Shown here: positions 1 through 5,819 of the stretch, piece by piece
Layout: each line of letters starts with the position of its first letter
How positions within the stretch are numbered: the stretch's first letter is position 1
Program-made: the position numbers and the translations under genes
The notes under the pieces: generated by a model
Databases searched by the model: none
What the model was told of the DNA's origin: nothing
The model's input: only the letters and a program-made list of their open reading frames with translations
NCBI GenBank assembly: GCA_045532655.1
Contig: JAZSGI010000140.1
Span: 1-7,363, forward strand
Reading direction: 5' to 3'
Length of the DNA stretch: 7,363 bases
From: JAVBQJ01 sp045532655
Lineage (GTDB): Bacteria; Verrucomicrobiota; Lentisphaeria; Victivallales; Victivallaceae

Positions 1-1362
1 TTCCCCGTGTCCATCTATACCATGATGACCGAAATGGTTTCACGGGCAGATGCAAGTTTGCAGAATATCTTCGGCTTGCAGGATATCTCCGAAACCATCA
101 ACCTCTTCGGTTCTGAAGAGCAGAAGCAGAAGTATCTGCCGCTCTTTGCAGAAGGCCTTGTTGACGGTTCCATGGACCTTACCGAACCCGATTACGGCAG
201 CGATCTGCAGTCTGTACGCCTCCGTGCCTACGAAAAGGACGGTCAGTGGTACCTCAACGGCATGAAACGTTTCATCACCAACGGCTGTGCAAAGGTACAC
301 CTGGTGCTTGCCCGTTCAGAGGAAGGCTCCAGCGATGGCCGCGGTCTTTCCATGTTCATCTGCGAAGCATGTCCCCAGCTGGTAGTGCGCCGTATTGAAC
401 ACAAGTTCGGTATTCACGGCGTTGCCACTTGCGAACTGCAGTTCAACGACGTCCCCGCCCAGCTCTGCGGCAAACGCCGTCTGGGTCTTATCCGTTACGT
501 CATGAGCCTGATGAATGGCGCCCGTGTTGCCATCAGTGCCCAGGCTGTCGGTATCGCCGAAGCTGCATTCAGAGAAGCGAAAAAATATGCTGCCGAGCGT
601 GAACAGTTCAAGCGTTCCATCGATAAGTTCCCTGCCATTTACGACATGCTGGCAAGGATGAAGGCCCGCCTGACTGCCGCCCGTGCCCTGCTTTATGAAA
701 CCACCCGTGCAGTTGACCTCCGGGCCGCTTACAACGAAAAGGTGGAACACGGCACTCCTACTGATGAAGACAAAGCAAAGCAGAAATACTACAACAAAGT
801 TGCTGCTGTGCTTACCCCCATGTGCAAAGCACTGGCAACAGAAGCTGCCAATATGATCGCTTACGATGCTCTGCAGATCCATGGAGGAGCCGGGTACATG
901 AAGGACTTCAATATCGAACGCTTCACCCGTGATGCCCGTATTACCAATATTTACGAAGGAACCACCCAGCTGCAGATCGTCGCAGCTATCGGTGGTGTTA
1001 TCCAGCGTGATAATGATGCACGTATCAATGAACTTGCCAATCTGGCATATGAAGGCAACGCTGCCGCACTGCGTGACCGTGTCATGAAAATGCACGCCAC
1101 AATGCTGGAAGCTGTCAAACTGGTGGCAGAGCGCAAAGATCCTGCTTATCACGACCTCCGGGCAAGAGATCTGGTGGAAATGGAAACCATTATTTTCACC
1201 GGACTGCTGCTGCTGCGTGATTCACTGAAGACACCGGAACTCCTTCCTGTGGCTGAACGCTGGATCATTGATGGCGAAGCAGATTTCCATCTTCGCAATT
1301 ACCGTGTTACCTCACTGGATACCACCACTATCGAAAATCATCGTTCTGTGATTGATTTCTGA
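1..1362 (+). CDS. Acyl-CoA dehydrogenase, 5' end cut by window edge
   Basis: This is a flavin (FAD) acyl-CoA dehydrogenase, which forms the trans-2-enoyl-CoA from an acyl-CoA and passes electrons to an electron-transfer flavoprotein. The frame is open from base 1 and 453 residues are visible. The GTG at 7 is very unlikely to be the start, because conserved family sequence (SRADASLQNIFGLQ) follows almost at once and the N-terminal helical domain is missing. Visible in order are the flavin/substrate-binding stretch LTEPDYGSD, the WYLNGMKRFITNG strand region, the helical domain with AISAQAVGIAEAAF, and the family signature QIHGGAGYMKDFNIERFTRD. IYEGTTQLQ follows, and its Glu (codon 955-957) matches the catalytic base of medium- and short-chain members. 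About 130 residues follow this motif, as in the long (about 560-600 aa) subgroup. The acyl chain preference cannot be read from the sequence. rpoZ follows after 13 nt. Confidence 0.95.
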   Translation, partial: FPVSIYTMMTEMVSRADASLQNIFGLQDISETINLFGSEEQKQKYLPLFAEGLVDGSMDLTEPDYGSDLQSVRLRAYEKDGQWYLNGMKRFITNGCAKVHLVLARSEEGSSDGRGLSMFICEACPQLVVRRIEHKFGIHGVATCELQFNDVPAQLCGKRRLGLIRYVMSLMNGARVAISAQAVGIAEAAFREAKKYAAEREQFKRSIDKFPAIYDMLARMKARLTAARALLYETTRAVDLRAAYNEKVEHGTPTDEDKAKQKYYNKVAAVLTPMCKALATEAANMIAYDALQIHGGAGYMKDFNIERFTRDARITNIYEGTTQLQIVAAIGGVIQRDNDARINELANLAYEGNAAALRDRVMKMHATMLEAVKLVAERKDPAYHDLRARDLVEMETIIFTGLLLLRDSLKTPELLPVAERWIIDGEADFHLRNYRVTSLDTTTIENHRSVIDF

Positions 1363-1363
1363 T

Positions 1364-1371
1364 AAAGGAGG
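1364..1371 (+). promoter_or_regulatory. Shine-Dalgarno sequence of rpoZ
   Basis: AAAGGAGG, ending 4 nt before the ATG at 1376, is a near-perfect anti-16S match. It decides the start of rpoZ. An in-frame ATG at 1352 lies inside the acyl-CoA dehydrogenase gene, and starting there would add eight residues with no family resemblance. Confidence 0.85.
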
Positions 1372-1375
1372 AGAT

Positions 1376-1660
1376 ATGAATAACGCTTATTTGGACAGAG
1401 CAAAAAAAATGATCACGGATCCGCAGATCCTTTCTGTGATTGCCGCACGCAGAGCTAAACAGCTGGCTCTCGGAGCGCGTCCGATGATCAAATGTGATTC
1501 AGAAAATCATCTGGATGTGGCATTGTTGGAAATCGCTGAAGGTCTTCTCGGATACGAATTTGTCTCCAAAGAAGAAGAAGAGGCTGAAGCCGCAGCAGCC
1601 GCTGCAGCAGAAGCAGCAGAAGCTGCAGAAGCTGCTGAAACTGCCGCTGATACAGAGTAA
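1376..1660 (+). CDS. rpoZ: DNA-directed RNA polymerase subunit omega
   Basis: Omega is the small subunit that wraps the C-terminal tail of beta' and helps RNA polymerase assemble. The protein has 94 residues, close to the usual 70-100. The omega core is recognisable: PQILSVIAARRAKQLALGA (about residues 17-35) matches the conserved helix with the AARRA(R/K)Q motif, and DVALLEIAEGLL (47-58) matches the following conserved helix. The start is the ATG after AAAGGAGG. Residues 66-94 form an acidic, Ala-rich, low-complexity tail: four Glu, an Ala-rich run, then four consecutive Ala-Ala-Glu units. Acidic tails occur in other omega proteins, but this repeat is unusually regular. The gene sits 13 nt after the acyl-CoA dehydrogenase gene and 13 nt before purE, so co-transcription is likely. 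Confidence 0.9.
   Translation: MNNAYLDRAKKMITDPQILSVIAARRAKQLALGARPMIKCDSENHLDVALLEIAEGLLGYEFVSKEEEEAEAAAAAAAEAAEAAEAAETAADTE
1604..1639 (+). repeat. Four in-frame 9-nt tandem units encoding Ala-Ala-Glu
   Basis: Units at 1604-1612 and 1613-1621 are both GCAGCAGAA. Units at 1622-1630 (GCTGCAGAA) and 1631-1639 (GCTGCTGAA) differ only at synonymous third positions. The tract lies inside the rpoZ tail, preceded by an Ala-rich run and a GAA/GAG run from 1571. Because the unit is a multiple of three, gain or loss of units would lengthen or shorten the tail without a frameshift. Confidence 0.9.
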
Positions 1661-1667
1661 AAGGGAG
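1661..1667 (+). promoter_or_regulatory. Shine-Dalgarno sequence of purE
   Basis: AAGGGAG directly follows the rpoZ stop codon and precedes the ATG at 1674 by 6 nt. It fixes the purE start. The open frame extends 60 codons further upstream, but that part overlaps rpoZ in another frame and reads as Lys/Gln-rich sequence with no purE similarity. Confidence 0.75.
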
Positions 1668-1673
1668 CATACC

Positions 1674-2168
1674 ATGAGCAGTACCGGAGCAAAAGTAGCA
1701 GTGATAATGGGTTCAAAGAGTGATCTCAGCACCCTTGAAGGGTGTTTCAAGATCCTTGATGATTTCGGTATCAGCTATGTCAAGCGCGTGATGAGTGCTC
1801 ACAGGACACCGGCAGAAGCGGCTGAATTTTCCGCTTCTGCTGCTGAACAGGGCTTCAAGGTCATTATCTGCGCCGCCGGTATGGCGGCACATCTGGCCGG
1901 AGCTATTGCGGCAAATACAGTTCTGCCGGTAATAGGAATACCTGTTTCCTGCGAACCCTTCAATGGGTTTGATGCCCTGCTCTCCACAGTTCAAATGCCT
2001 CCCGGCATACCGGTCGCAACTGTTTCTGTAGGCAAAGCAGGCGCCAAAAATGCCGCTTTACTTGCTGTAGAAATGATGGCACTGGCAGATGCCGCACTGA
2101 CAGAAAAGCTCCTTGCGTTCCGCAAAGAGCAGTCAGATGCCGTCAGAAAAGCTGACAGCGAACTCTGA
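1674..2168 (+). CDS. purE: N5-carboxyaminoimidazole ribonucleotide mutase (PurE, class I)
   Basis: This cytoplasmic enzyme of de novo purine synthesis converts N5-CAIR to CAIR, usually together with PurK, which is not in this window. The 164 residues match the usual length of about 160-170. The substrate-binding and catalytic motifs are all present: GSKSD (residues 13-17), SAHRTP (41-46) with the catalytic His43, AAGMAAHLAG (67-76), the PVIGIP strand (85-90), and LSTVQMPPGIPVATV (103-117) with the downstream GKAGAKNAA. The QMPxGxPV stretch fits the bacterial class I mutase better than the class II AIR carboxylase, though I judge this by eye. It is the last gene of the rightward group and is followed after 18 nt by a strong terminator hairpin. 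Confidence 0.95.
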   Translation: MSSTGAKVAVIMGSKSDLSTLEGCFKILDDFGISYVKRVMSAHRTPAEAAEFSASAAEQGFKVIICAAGMAAHLAGAIAANTVLPVIGIPVSCEPFNGFDALLSTVQMPPGIPVATVSVGKAGAKNAALLAVEMMALADAALTEKLLAFRKEQSDAVRKADSEL

Positions 2169-2186
2169 CCGGTTGATATTTCAATA

Positions 2187-2236
2187 AAAACGGGGATGCT
2201 GTAAAACCTCTGAAAGGTAAACAGCATCCCCGTTTT
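2187..2236. terminator. Bidirectional intrinsic terminator between purE and gmhB
   Basis: A perfect 16-bp inverted repeat pairs 2187-2202 (AAAACGGGGATGCTGT) with 2221-2236. The 18-nt loop holds a smaller hairpin, ACCT/AGGT at 2206-2209 and 2215-2218. The outer arms are A-rich then T-rich, so transcripts in either direction leave the hairpin into U residues. It lies between the convergent purE and gmhB genes. In the leftward direction the U-tract is longer (five T, then ATT) than in the rightward direction (four T, then GT), so it may work better for the gmhB transcript. Confidence 0.9.
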
Positions 2237-2307
2237 GTACATTCAGGGAGCTATGTACAGATAAGTTCCCGTTTCCCGCCCCCCGCAGCAGTAAGGAGTT
2301 TGGTAAA

Positions 2308-2853
2308 TCAGTCCAGAAGTATTTTTACGGCACTCAAAAGATCAGGGGCAAGAAGTCCGCCTTCAGGGACTTCAGCACCCTTGTCAAGCATTTCCTGCCC
2401 GTGACCGGTAGTAACCATAACTGACTTTTTAACCCCGGCAGCAATACCGGCAACAACATCCAGAGGTCTGTCACCAATCATATAACTTTCGGCAAGATCG
2501 ATATCAAGTTCTTCTGCGGCTTTAAGGAGCATACCCGGCAGGGGCTTGCGGCAGGTACAGCCATCATTATTACCGTGGGGACAGTAATACATGGCATCAA
2601 GGTTTTCCCCGCAAGCAGCGGCAAGCTGCCGCTGCAATTCGTCATACACTTCAAAGACTGCTTCAGAGCCATAATAACCTTTGGCGATACCGGCCTGATT
2701 GGTGATGATCACGGCAAGATAACCGGCCGCATGGATGGCTTTGACTGCTTCAGCGGCACCGTCAATAAGGACGGTATCACAGGCTTTGTGCAGATAATGG
2801 ACTTCCACATTTACAGTACCGTCACGGTCGAGGAAAAAAGCTTTCTTTTTCAT
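2308..2853 (-). CDS. gmhB: D-glycero-D-manno-heptose 1,7-bisphosphate 7-phosphatase (HAD family)
   Basis: GmhB removes the C7 phosphate of heptose 1,7-bisphosphate on the way to ADP- or GDP-heptose for LPS core or surface glycans. The protein has 181 residues, near the family norm of about 175-190. HAD motif I is FLDRDGTVN, with Asp9 as nucleophile and Asp11 as acid/base. Motif II is ITNQ (residues 50-53), the motif III Lys is in CRKP (Lys103), and motif IV is IGDRPLDV with Asp128 and Asp132. A GmhB-type zinc loop is complete: Cys91 and His93 in CPH, then Cys99 and Cys101 in CTC. Together with the short length this separates it from other HAD phosphatases; the histidinol-phosphatase relative HisB-N is the main alternative. 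The start codon overlaps the stop of the upstream gene in TAATG, with AAAAGG 8 nt before it, so translation is probably coupled. No other heptose gene is visible. Confidence 0.9.
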   Translation of the reverse strand: MKKKAFFLDRDGTVNVEVHYLHKACDTVLIDGAAEAVKAIHAAGYLAVIITNQAGIAKGYYGSEAVFEVYDELQRQLAAACGENLDAMYYCPHGNNDGCTCRKPLPGMLLKAAEELDIDLAESYMIGDRPLDVVAGIAAGVKKSVMVTTGHGQEMLDKGAEVPEGGLLAPDLLSAVKILLD

Positions 2854-3947
2854 TATTGCAGCCTTTTGAAAAGTGTTTCATAAAATTCAAGGCGCTGCAG
2901 CATATCATCAGTGACTTCAGCACCGTTACAGGCAGTTTTCTGCATTGTGACCGCCCGCTCCAAATCTCCCATGCGGTAGGCACACAGTGCTTTGAATTCA
3001 AGTACCTCCGGAGTGTCAACGCTCACGGTCTCCAGAAGCTGTTGAGCCATATCAACTGCCCGGATTTCAAATCCATAGCCGTTGAGCAGCATAAAAGCTG
3101 CAGCAAGTTTCTGTCTTTCAGTGCCGGAAATAAAATTTTCCGCCTTTACCTTTGCCAAAACTCCTGCGGCAATTTCGCCATGGCGGGCCCCGAAATTCAA
3201 TGCCTGCATAGCCAGGAAAAGACTCTCTGGCGACTCCGTCATAGCCTTATCCAAAACCTGCCAGGCACCGGCAATGTCACCTGACTGCTCCATAAAAAAC
3301 ATCAACGCCTGAACCGCTGTAGGATTGGCAGGTTCTGCAGCAAGAATAGTTTCTGCAGTTTTTCTGACATTGGGGAAATTACCGGTTCTGATCGCTGCCG
3401 CCAGCTCCGAATAATATTGCACAGCTTTTTTACGTTTGCTGTTGTCATAATCTCCGGCAGCAACTGATGGGAATATATCGGCAAATTCCAGCGGTTCCCC
3501 CATCCATACGATTTCACCGGCAGAGTCAGCAAGCACGGCAAAAGGCAATACCACGTTGCCCGGCAACACTCTCCGGGCAATATTGTTGCCGCTGTCAAAG
3601 GCTATATTGGTATCACGCAAGGATGCAGGGAGCAAAGCTGCATGATCCCTCAGCACAGCTTCGGGGGCACCGGAAACAAAGACCACCTTGCCCAGTTCGC
3701 CCATAGTGCTTCCAAGCATGATCTCCATTTCATGTAAATCGCCGTCCGGAAGCTGAAAAAATACCGCCAGCACCCAACTTTGCGTTTTATCCCCTCCTTG
3801 CGGGACAAACTCAACACCTTCCCCGGAAAGAAAAACCGGTTTGAATGGGGTTATCTTTTCGCCGATCACGCCACCGCCATCAGCTGCTGACACTGACACC
3901 GGCAGAAACAATGCCGCAATAAGCAGCAAAAAAAATGATTTTTTCAT
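2853..3947 (-). CDS. Exported protein with thioredoxin-like domain lacking CxxC and TPR-like C-terminus
   Basis: I do not recognise a named family. The 364-residue protein starts with a clear signal peptide: MKK, a hydrophobic run at residues 5-17, and a VSA-A cleavage site near residue 21. It is therefore probably periplasmic. Residues about 55-155 look like a thioredoxin fold: a strand at SWVLAVFFQ, a helix, a second strand KVVFVSG, then a LPFAVLADSAGEIVWMGEP hairpin that resembles the cis-Pro and following strands of TlpA-like proteins. The position where CxxC would sit reads LPDGDLHEME. The only cysteines are Cys322 and Cys340, in the C-terminal part, so classical disulfide exchange by this fold is unlikely. 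Residues about 172-364 are helical and Ala-rich with TPR-like spacing, for example around 180-207, 210-240 and 314-345, which suggests a protein-binding scaffold. It starts its own unit after the gatA terminator and is coupled to gmhB by a 1-nt overlap. The cellular role is unknown. Confidence 0.8.
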   Translation of the reverse strand: MKKSFFLLLIAALFLPVSVSAADGGGVIGEKITPFKPVFLSGEGVEFVPQGGDKTQSWVLAVFFQLPDGDLHEMEIMLGSTMGELGKVVFVSGAPEAVLRDHAALLPASLRDTNIAFDSGNNIARRVLPGNVVLPFAVLADSAGEIVWMGEPLEFADIFPSVAAGDYDNSKRKKAVQYYSELAAAIRTGNFPNVRKTAETILAAEPANPTAVQALMFFMEQSGDIAGAWQVLDKAMTESPESLFLAMQALNFGARHGEIAAGVLAKVKAENFISGTERQKLAAAFMLLNGYGFEIRAVDMAQQLLETVSVDTPEVLEFKALCAYRMGDLERAVTMQKTACNGAEVTDDMLQRLEFYETLFKRLQ

Positions 3948-3955
3948 AATAATTA

Positions 3956-3961
3956 CTCCTC
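3956..3961 (-). promoter_or_regulatory. Shine-Dalgarno sequence of the Trx/TPR gene
   Basis: On the minus strand GAGGAG lies 8 nt before the ATG at 3947. It supports that start, which is also the start that gives a complete signal peptide. No convincing -35/-10 pair stands out in the remaining gap up to the gatA terminator. Confidence 0.75.
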
Positions 3962-4007
3962 ATATTTCAATGGACTGGCAACGGAAAATTTTCACAGCTC
4001 TCCCTGC

Positions 4008-4043
4008 AAAAAAATAAGGCGACACGCTTTTCAGCGGATCGCC
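4008..4043 (-). terminator. Intrinsic terminator after gatA
   Basis: Read on the minus strand, a hairpin begins 10 nt after the gatA stop. It has a 5-bp GGCGA/TCGCC outer stem (4039-4043 with 4018-4022), a 2x2 internal mismatch, a 4-bp CGCT/AGCG inner stem and a 4-nt loop. It is followed by TTATTTTTTT. This is a classic Rho-independent terminator and separates the pfp-gatC-gatA unit from the downstream Trx/TPR-gmhB unit. Confidence 0.88.
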
Positions 4044-4053
4044 GTTCAGTTTA

Positions 4054-5517
4054 TTAAAGCTCCGGGAAAACTACCGGATGCAGTTTCTCGAAAAGTGCCG
4101 CTGCACTTACAAGCGAAGCCTCCTGCATGGCAGGGGCAAATAATTGCAGTCCGACAGGCATACCTGATTCCCTGCCGTTACCGGCGGGTATCGATATACC
4201 GCAGTTGCCGGCAAGATTCAGAGCTATTGTAAAAATATCAGACAATTTCATCTGCAGGGGATCAGCCTTTTCGCCGAACCGGAATGCAACTGACGGTGTC
4301 ACAGGAGCAGCAAGTATGTCACAGGTTTTGAAAGCATCTTCAAAATCCTTGCGGATCAAAGTACGCACCGCCTGCGCTCTGCGGTAATAGGCATCATAAT
4401 ACCCGCTGGAAAGCACGTAAGTGCCAAGAAGAATACGACGCTGTACTTCCTTACCGAATCCATTGCCGCGGCTTTTGAAATAGGTGGAAATAAGATCCTC
4501 CGCCTCTTCTCTTCTGCCGTAACGGATACCATCAAAACGTGCAAGATTGGCACTGGCTTCTGCTGTTGCGACTATGTAATACACAGCCACAGCATACTTT
4601 GTATGGGGCAGGGATACAGGGACTATTTCACAGCCGAGACTCTTCAAATCTTCCACAGCTGCTCTGAATACCTCCGCAACTTCTGCATCGATACCTTCTG
4701 CCCCGACATATTCAGCGGGCAGACCTACACGCATACCCTTCAAATCGCCCTTTGCCATTGCAGCCTTCAAGGCAGCAGATGTTTCAGTGGGCGCGCAGGG
4801 CAGAGAGGTGGAATCAAATTTATCTTCACCGGAAATGATATCAAGCAATGCAGCAGCATCTGCCACGCTTCCGGTAATGGGTCCGATCTGATCGAGACTT
4901 GAGGCAAAAGCAACAAGTCCGTGACGTGAAACCCTGCCGTAGGTGGGCTTCAACCCCACAACACCGCAGAAAGATGCAGGCTGGCGGATGGAACCGCCGG
5001 TATCAGAACCAAGTGCTGCAGGAACCAGGCGGGCAGCTACAGCAGCGGCACTGCCGCCGGAAGAGCCACCGGGAACACGGTTCAAGTCCCAGGGGTTGGC
5101 AGTGGGGCCGAATGCGCTGTTTTCACAGCTTGACCCCATGGCAAATTCATCCATATTCAATCTGCCGAAAGGAATTATGCCGCAGGCTTCCATTTTGGCA
5201 ACACTTGTGGCAGAATACGGACTGATAACTTTTTCAAGAAATTTTGAAGCACAGGAAACACGCTCACCGGCAGTGGCAATACAATCCTTGATACCAACAG
5301 GTACACCGTCAAAATCACTGAGAGCATTACCTGCGGCACGACGTTTATCCGACGCTTCGGCCCGGGCGAGAACAGCATCTCTGTCAATGTCAATAAAAGC
5401 ATTAACAGCACTCAATCTGTCGATACGCTCAAGCAATCCTGCAGTCAGTTCAACAGAAGTGATTTCACCATTTGCCAGCATTTCTCCGGCTTTGATCATT
5501 GAATTGATCTCCGTCAT
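4054..5517 (-). CDS. gatA: Asp-tRNA(Asn)/Glu-tRNA(Gln) amidotransferase subunit A
   Basis: GatA is the glutaminase subunit of the GatCAB complex. It frees ammonia from glutamine (or asparagine) for GatB, which amidates misacylated Glu-tRNA(Gln) and/or Asp-tRNA(Asn). The 487 residues match the usual length of about 480-490. The amidase-signature Ser-cisSer-Lys triad is complete: Lys77 in VGIKD, Ser152 in GGSSGGS as the cis-Ser, and Ser176 in GSDTGGSIRQPA as the nucleophile. Each falls two residues earlier than in the well-studied S. aureus enzyme (79/154/178). Other family blocks are FGRLNMDEFAMGSS (117-130) and VGLKPTYGRVSRHGL (187-201). These distinguish it from general amidases. The ATG lies 1 nt after the gatC stop (TGATATG), with AAGGG inside gatC as the likely ribosome site. 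gatB is not in the window. An intrinsic terminator follows. Confidence 0.97.
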   Translation of the reverse strand: MTEINSMIKAGEMLANGEITSVELTAGLLERIDRLSAVNAFIDIDRDAVLARAEASDKRRAAGNALSDFDGVPVGIKDCIATAGERVSCASKFLEKVISPYSATSVAKMEACGIIPFGRLNMDEFAMGSSCENSAFGPTANPWDLNRVPGGSSGGSAAAVAARLVPAALGSDTGGSIRQPASFCGVVGLKPTYGRVSRHGLVAFASSLDQIGPITGSVADAAALLDIISGEDKFDSTSLPCAPTETSAALKAAMAKGDLKGMRVGLPAEYVGAEGIDAEVAEVFRAAVEDLKSLGCEIVPVSLPHTKYAVAVYYIVATAEASANLARFDGIRYGRREEAEDLISTYFKSRGNGFGKEVQRRILLGTYVLSSGYYDAYYRRAQAVRTLIRKDFEDAFKTCDILAAPVTPSVAFRFGEKADPLQMKLSDIFTIALNLAGNCGISIPAGNGRESGMPVGLQLFAPAMQEASLVSAAALFEKLHPVVFPEL

Positions 5518-5518
5518 A

Positions 5519-5818
5519 TCAGCTCATCCCTTCACCCGGCAGAACCGGGGGTACTTTGATGGTTTCGCCCTTGACAGTTGCAGGAGCATTGGCAAGCATT
5601 GCCTTACAGCCGTAAGGAGTGCCGGGAATATCTTCCCGCCAGACATTTACCAGTTCGGCGGCAGGGGCAGTGGGTTCAATACCGGCTACATCCAGCTCCT
5701 GAAGAAGCTGGATGTAATCAACTATTGCATCCATATCCTGCTGCAGCTCTGCTTTTGCCTCCGGAGCTATCTCCAGACGGGCAAGGCGTGCAACAGCCTC
5801 AAGATCAACTTTCGCCAT
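5519..5818 (-). CDS. gatC: Asp-tRNA(Asn)/Glu-tRNA(Gln) amidotransferase subunit C
   Basis: GatC is the small structural subunit that wraps around GatA and GatB and stabilises the complex. From the ATG at 5818 the protein has 99 residues, normal for the family (about 95-100). Family features are VARLARLEIAPEAKAEL near the N-terminus, the amphipathic helix DMDAIVDYIQLLQELDV, the IEPTAPA turn, the NVWREDIP block and the late LANAPATVKGETIKVPPVL, matching the LxNAPxxxxxxxxVPxV end. A TTG at 5845 is in frame, but it lies inside the phosphofructokinase gene and would add nine unneeded residues, so I chose the ATG that comes 1 nt after the upstream stop (TGAAATG). No good Shine-Dalgarno sequence precedes it, which suggests translational coupling to the upstream gene. 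Confidence 0.93.
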   Translation of the reverse strand: MAKVDLEAVARLARLEIAPEAKAELQQDMDAIVDYIQLLQELDVAGIEPTAPAAELVNVWREDIPGTPYGCKAMLANAPATVKGETIKVPPVLPGEGMS

Positions 5819-5819
5819 T

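Noticed and set aside
316..1152. Long antisense open frame (278 aa) across the acyl-CoA dehydrogenase gene
   Set aside because: It lies wholly opposite a clearly conserved gene, its translation shows no family motif, and the length follows from the codon bias of the sense strand.
2237..2270. Small inverted repeats between the terminator and gmhB (GTACAT/ATGTAC at 2237-2258; GGGAGCT/AGTTCCC at 2246-2270)
   Set aside because: They are mutually exclusive short stems of 6-7 bp, one with a G-T pair, and have no U-tract or known regulatory pattern, so they could arise by chance.
3962..4007. Possible promoter for the Trx/TPR-gmhB unit
   Set aside because: A promoter is expected here because a terminator lies just upstream, but I could not find a -35/-10 pair with correct spacing on the minus strand.
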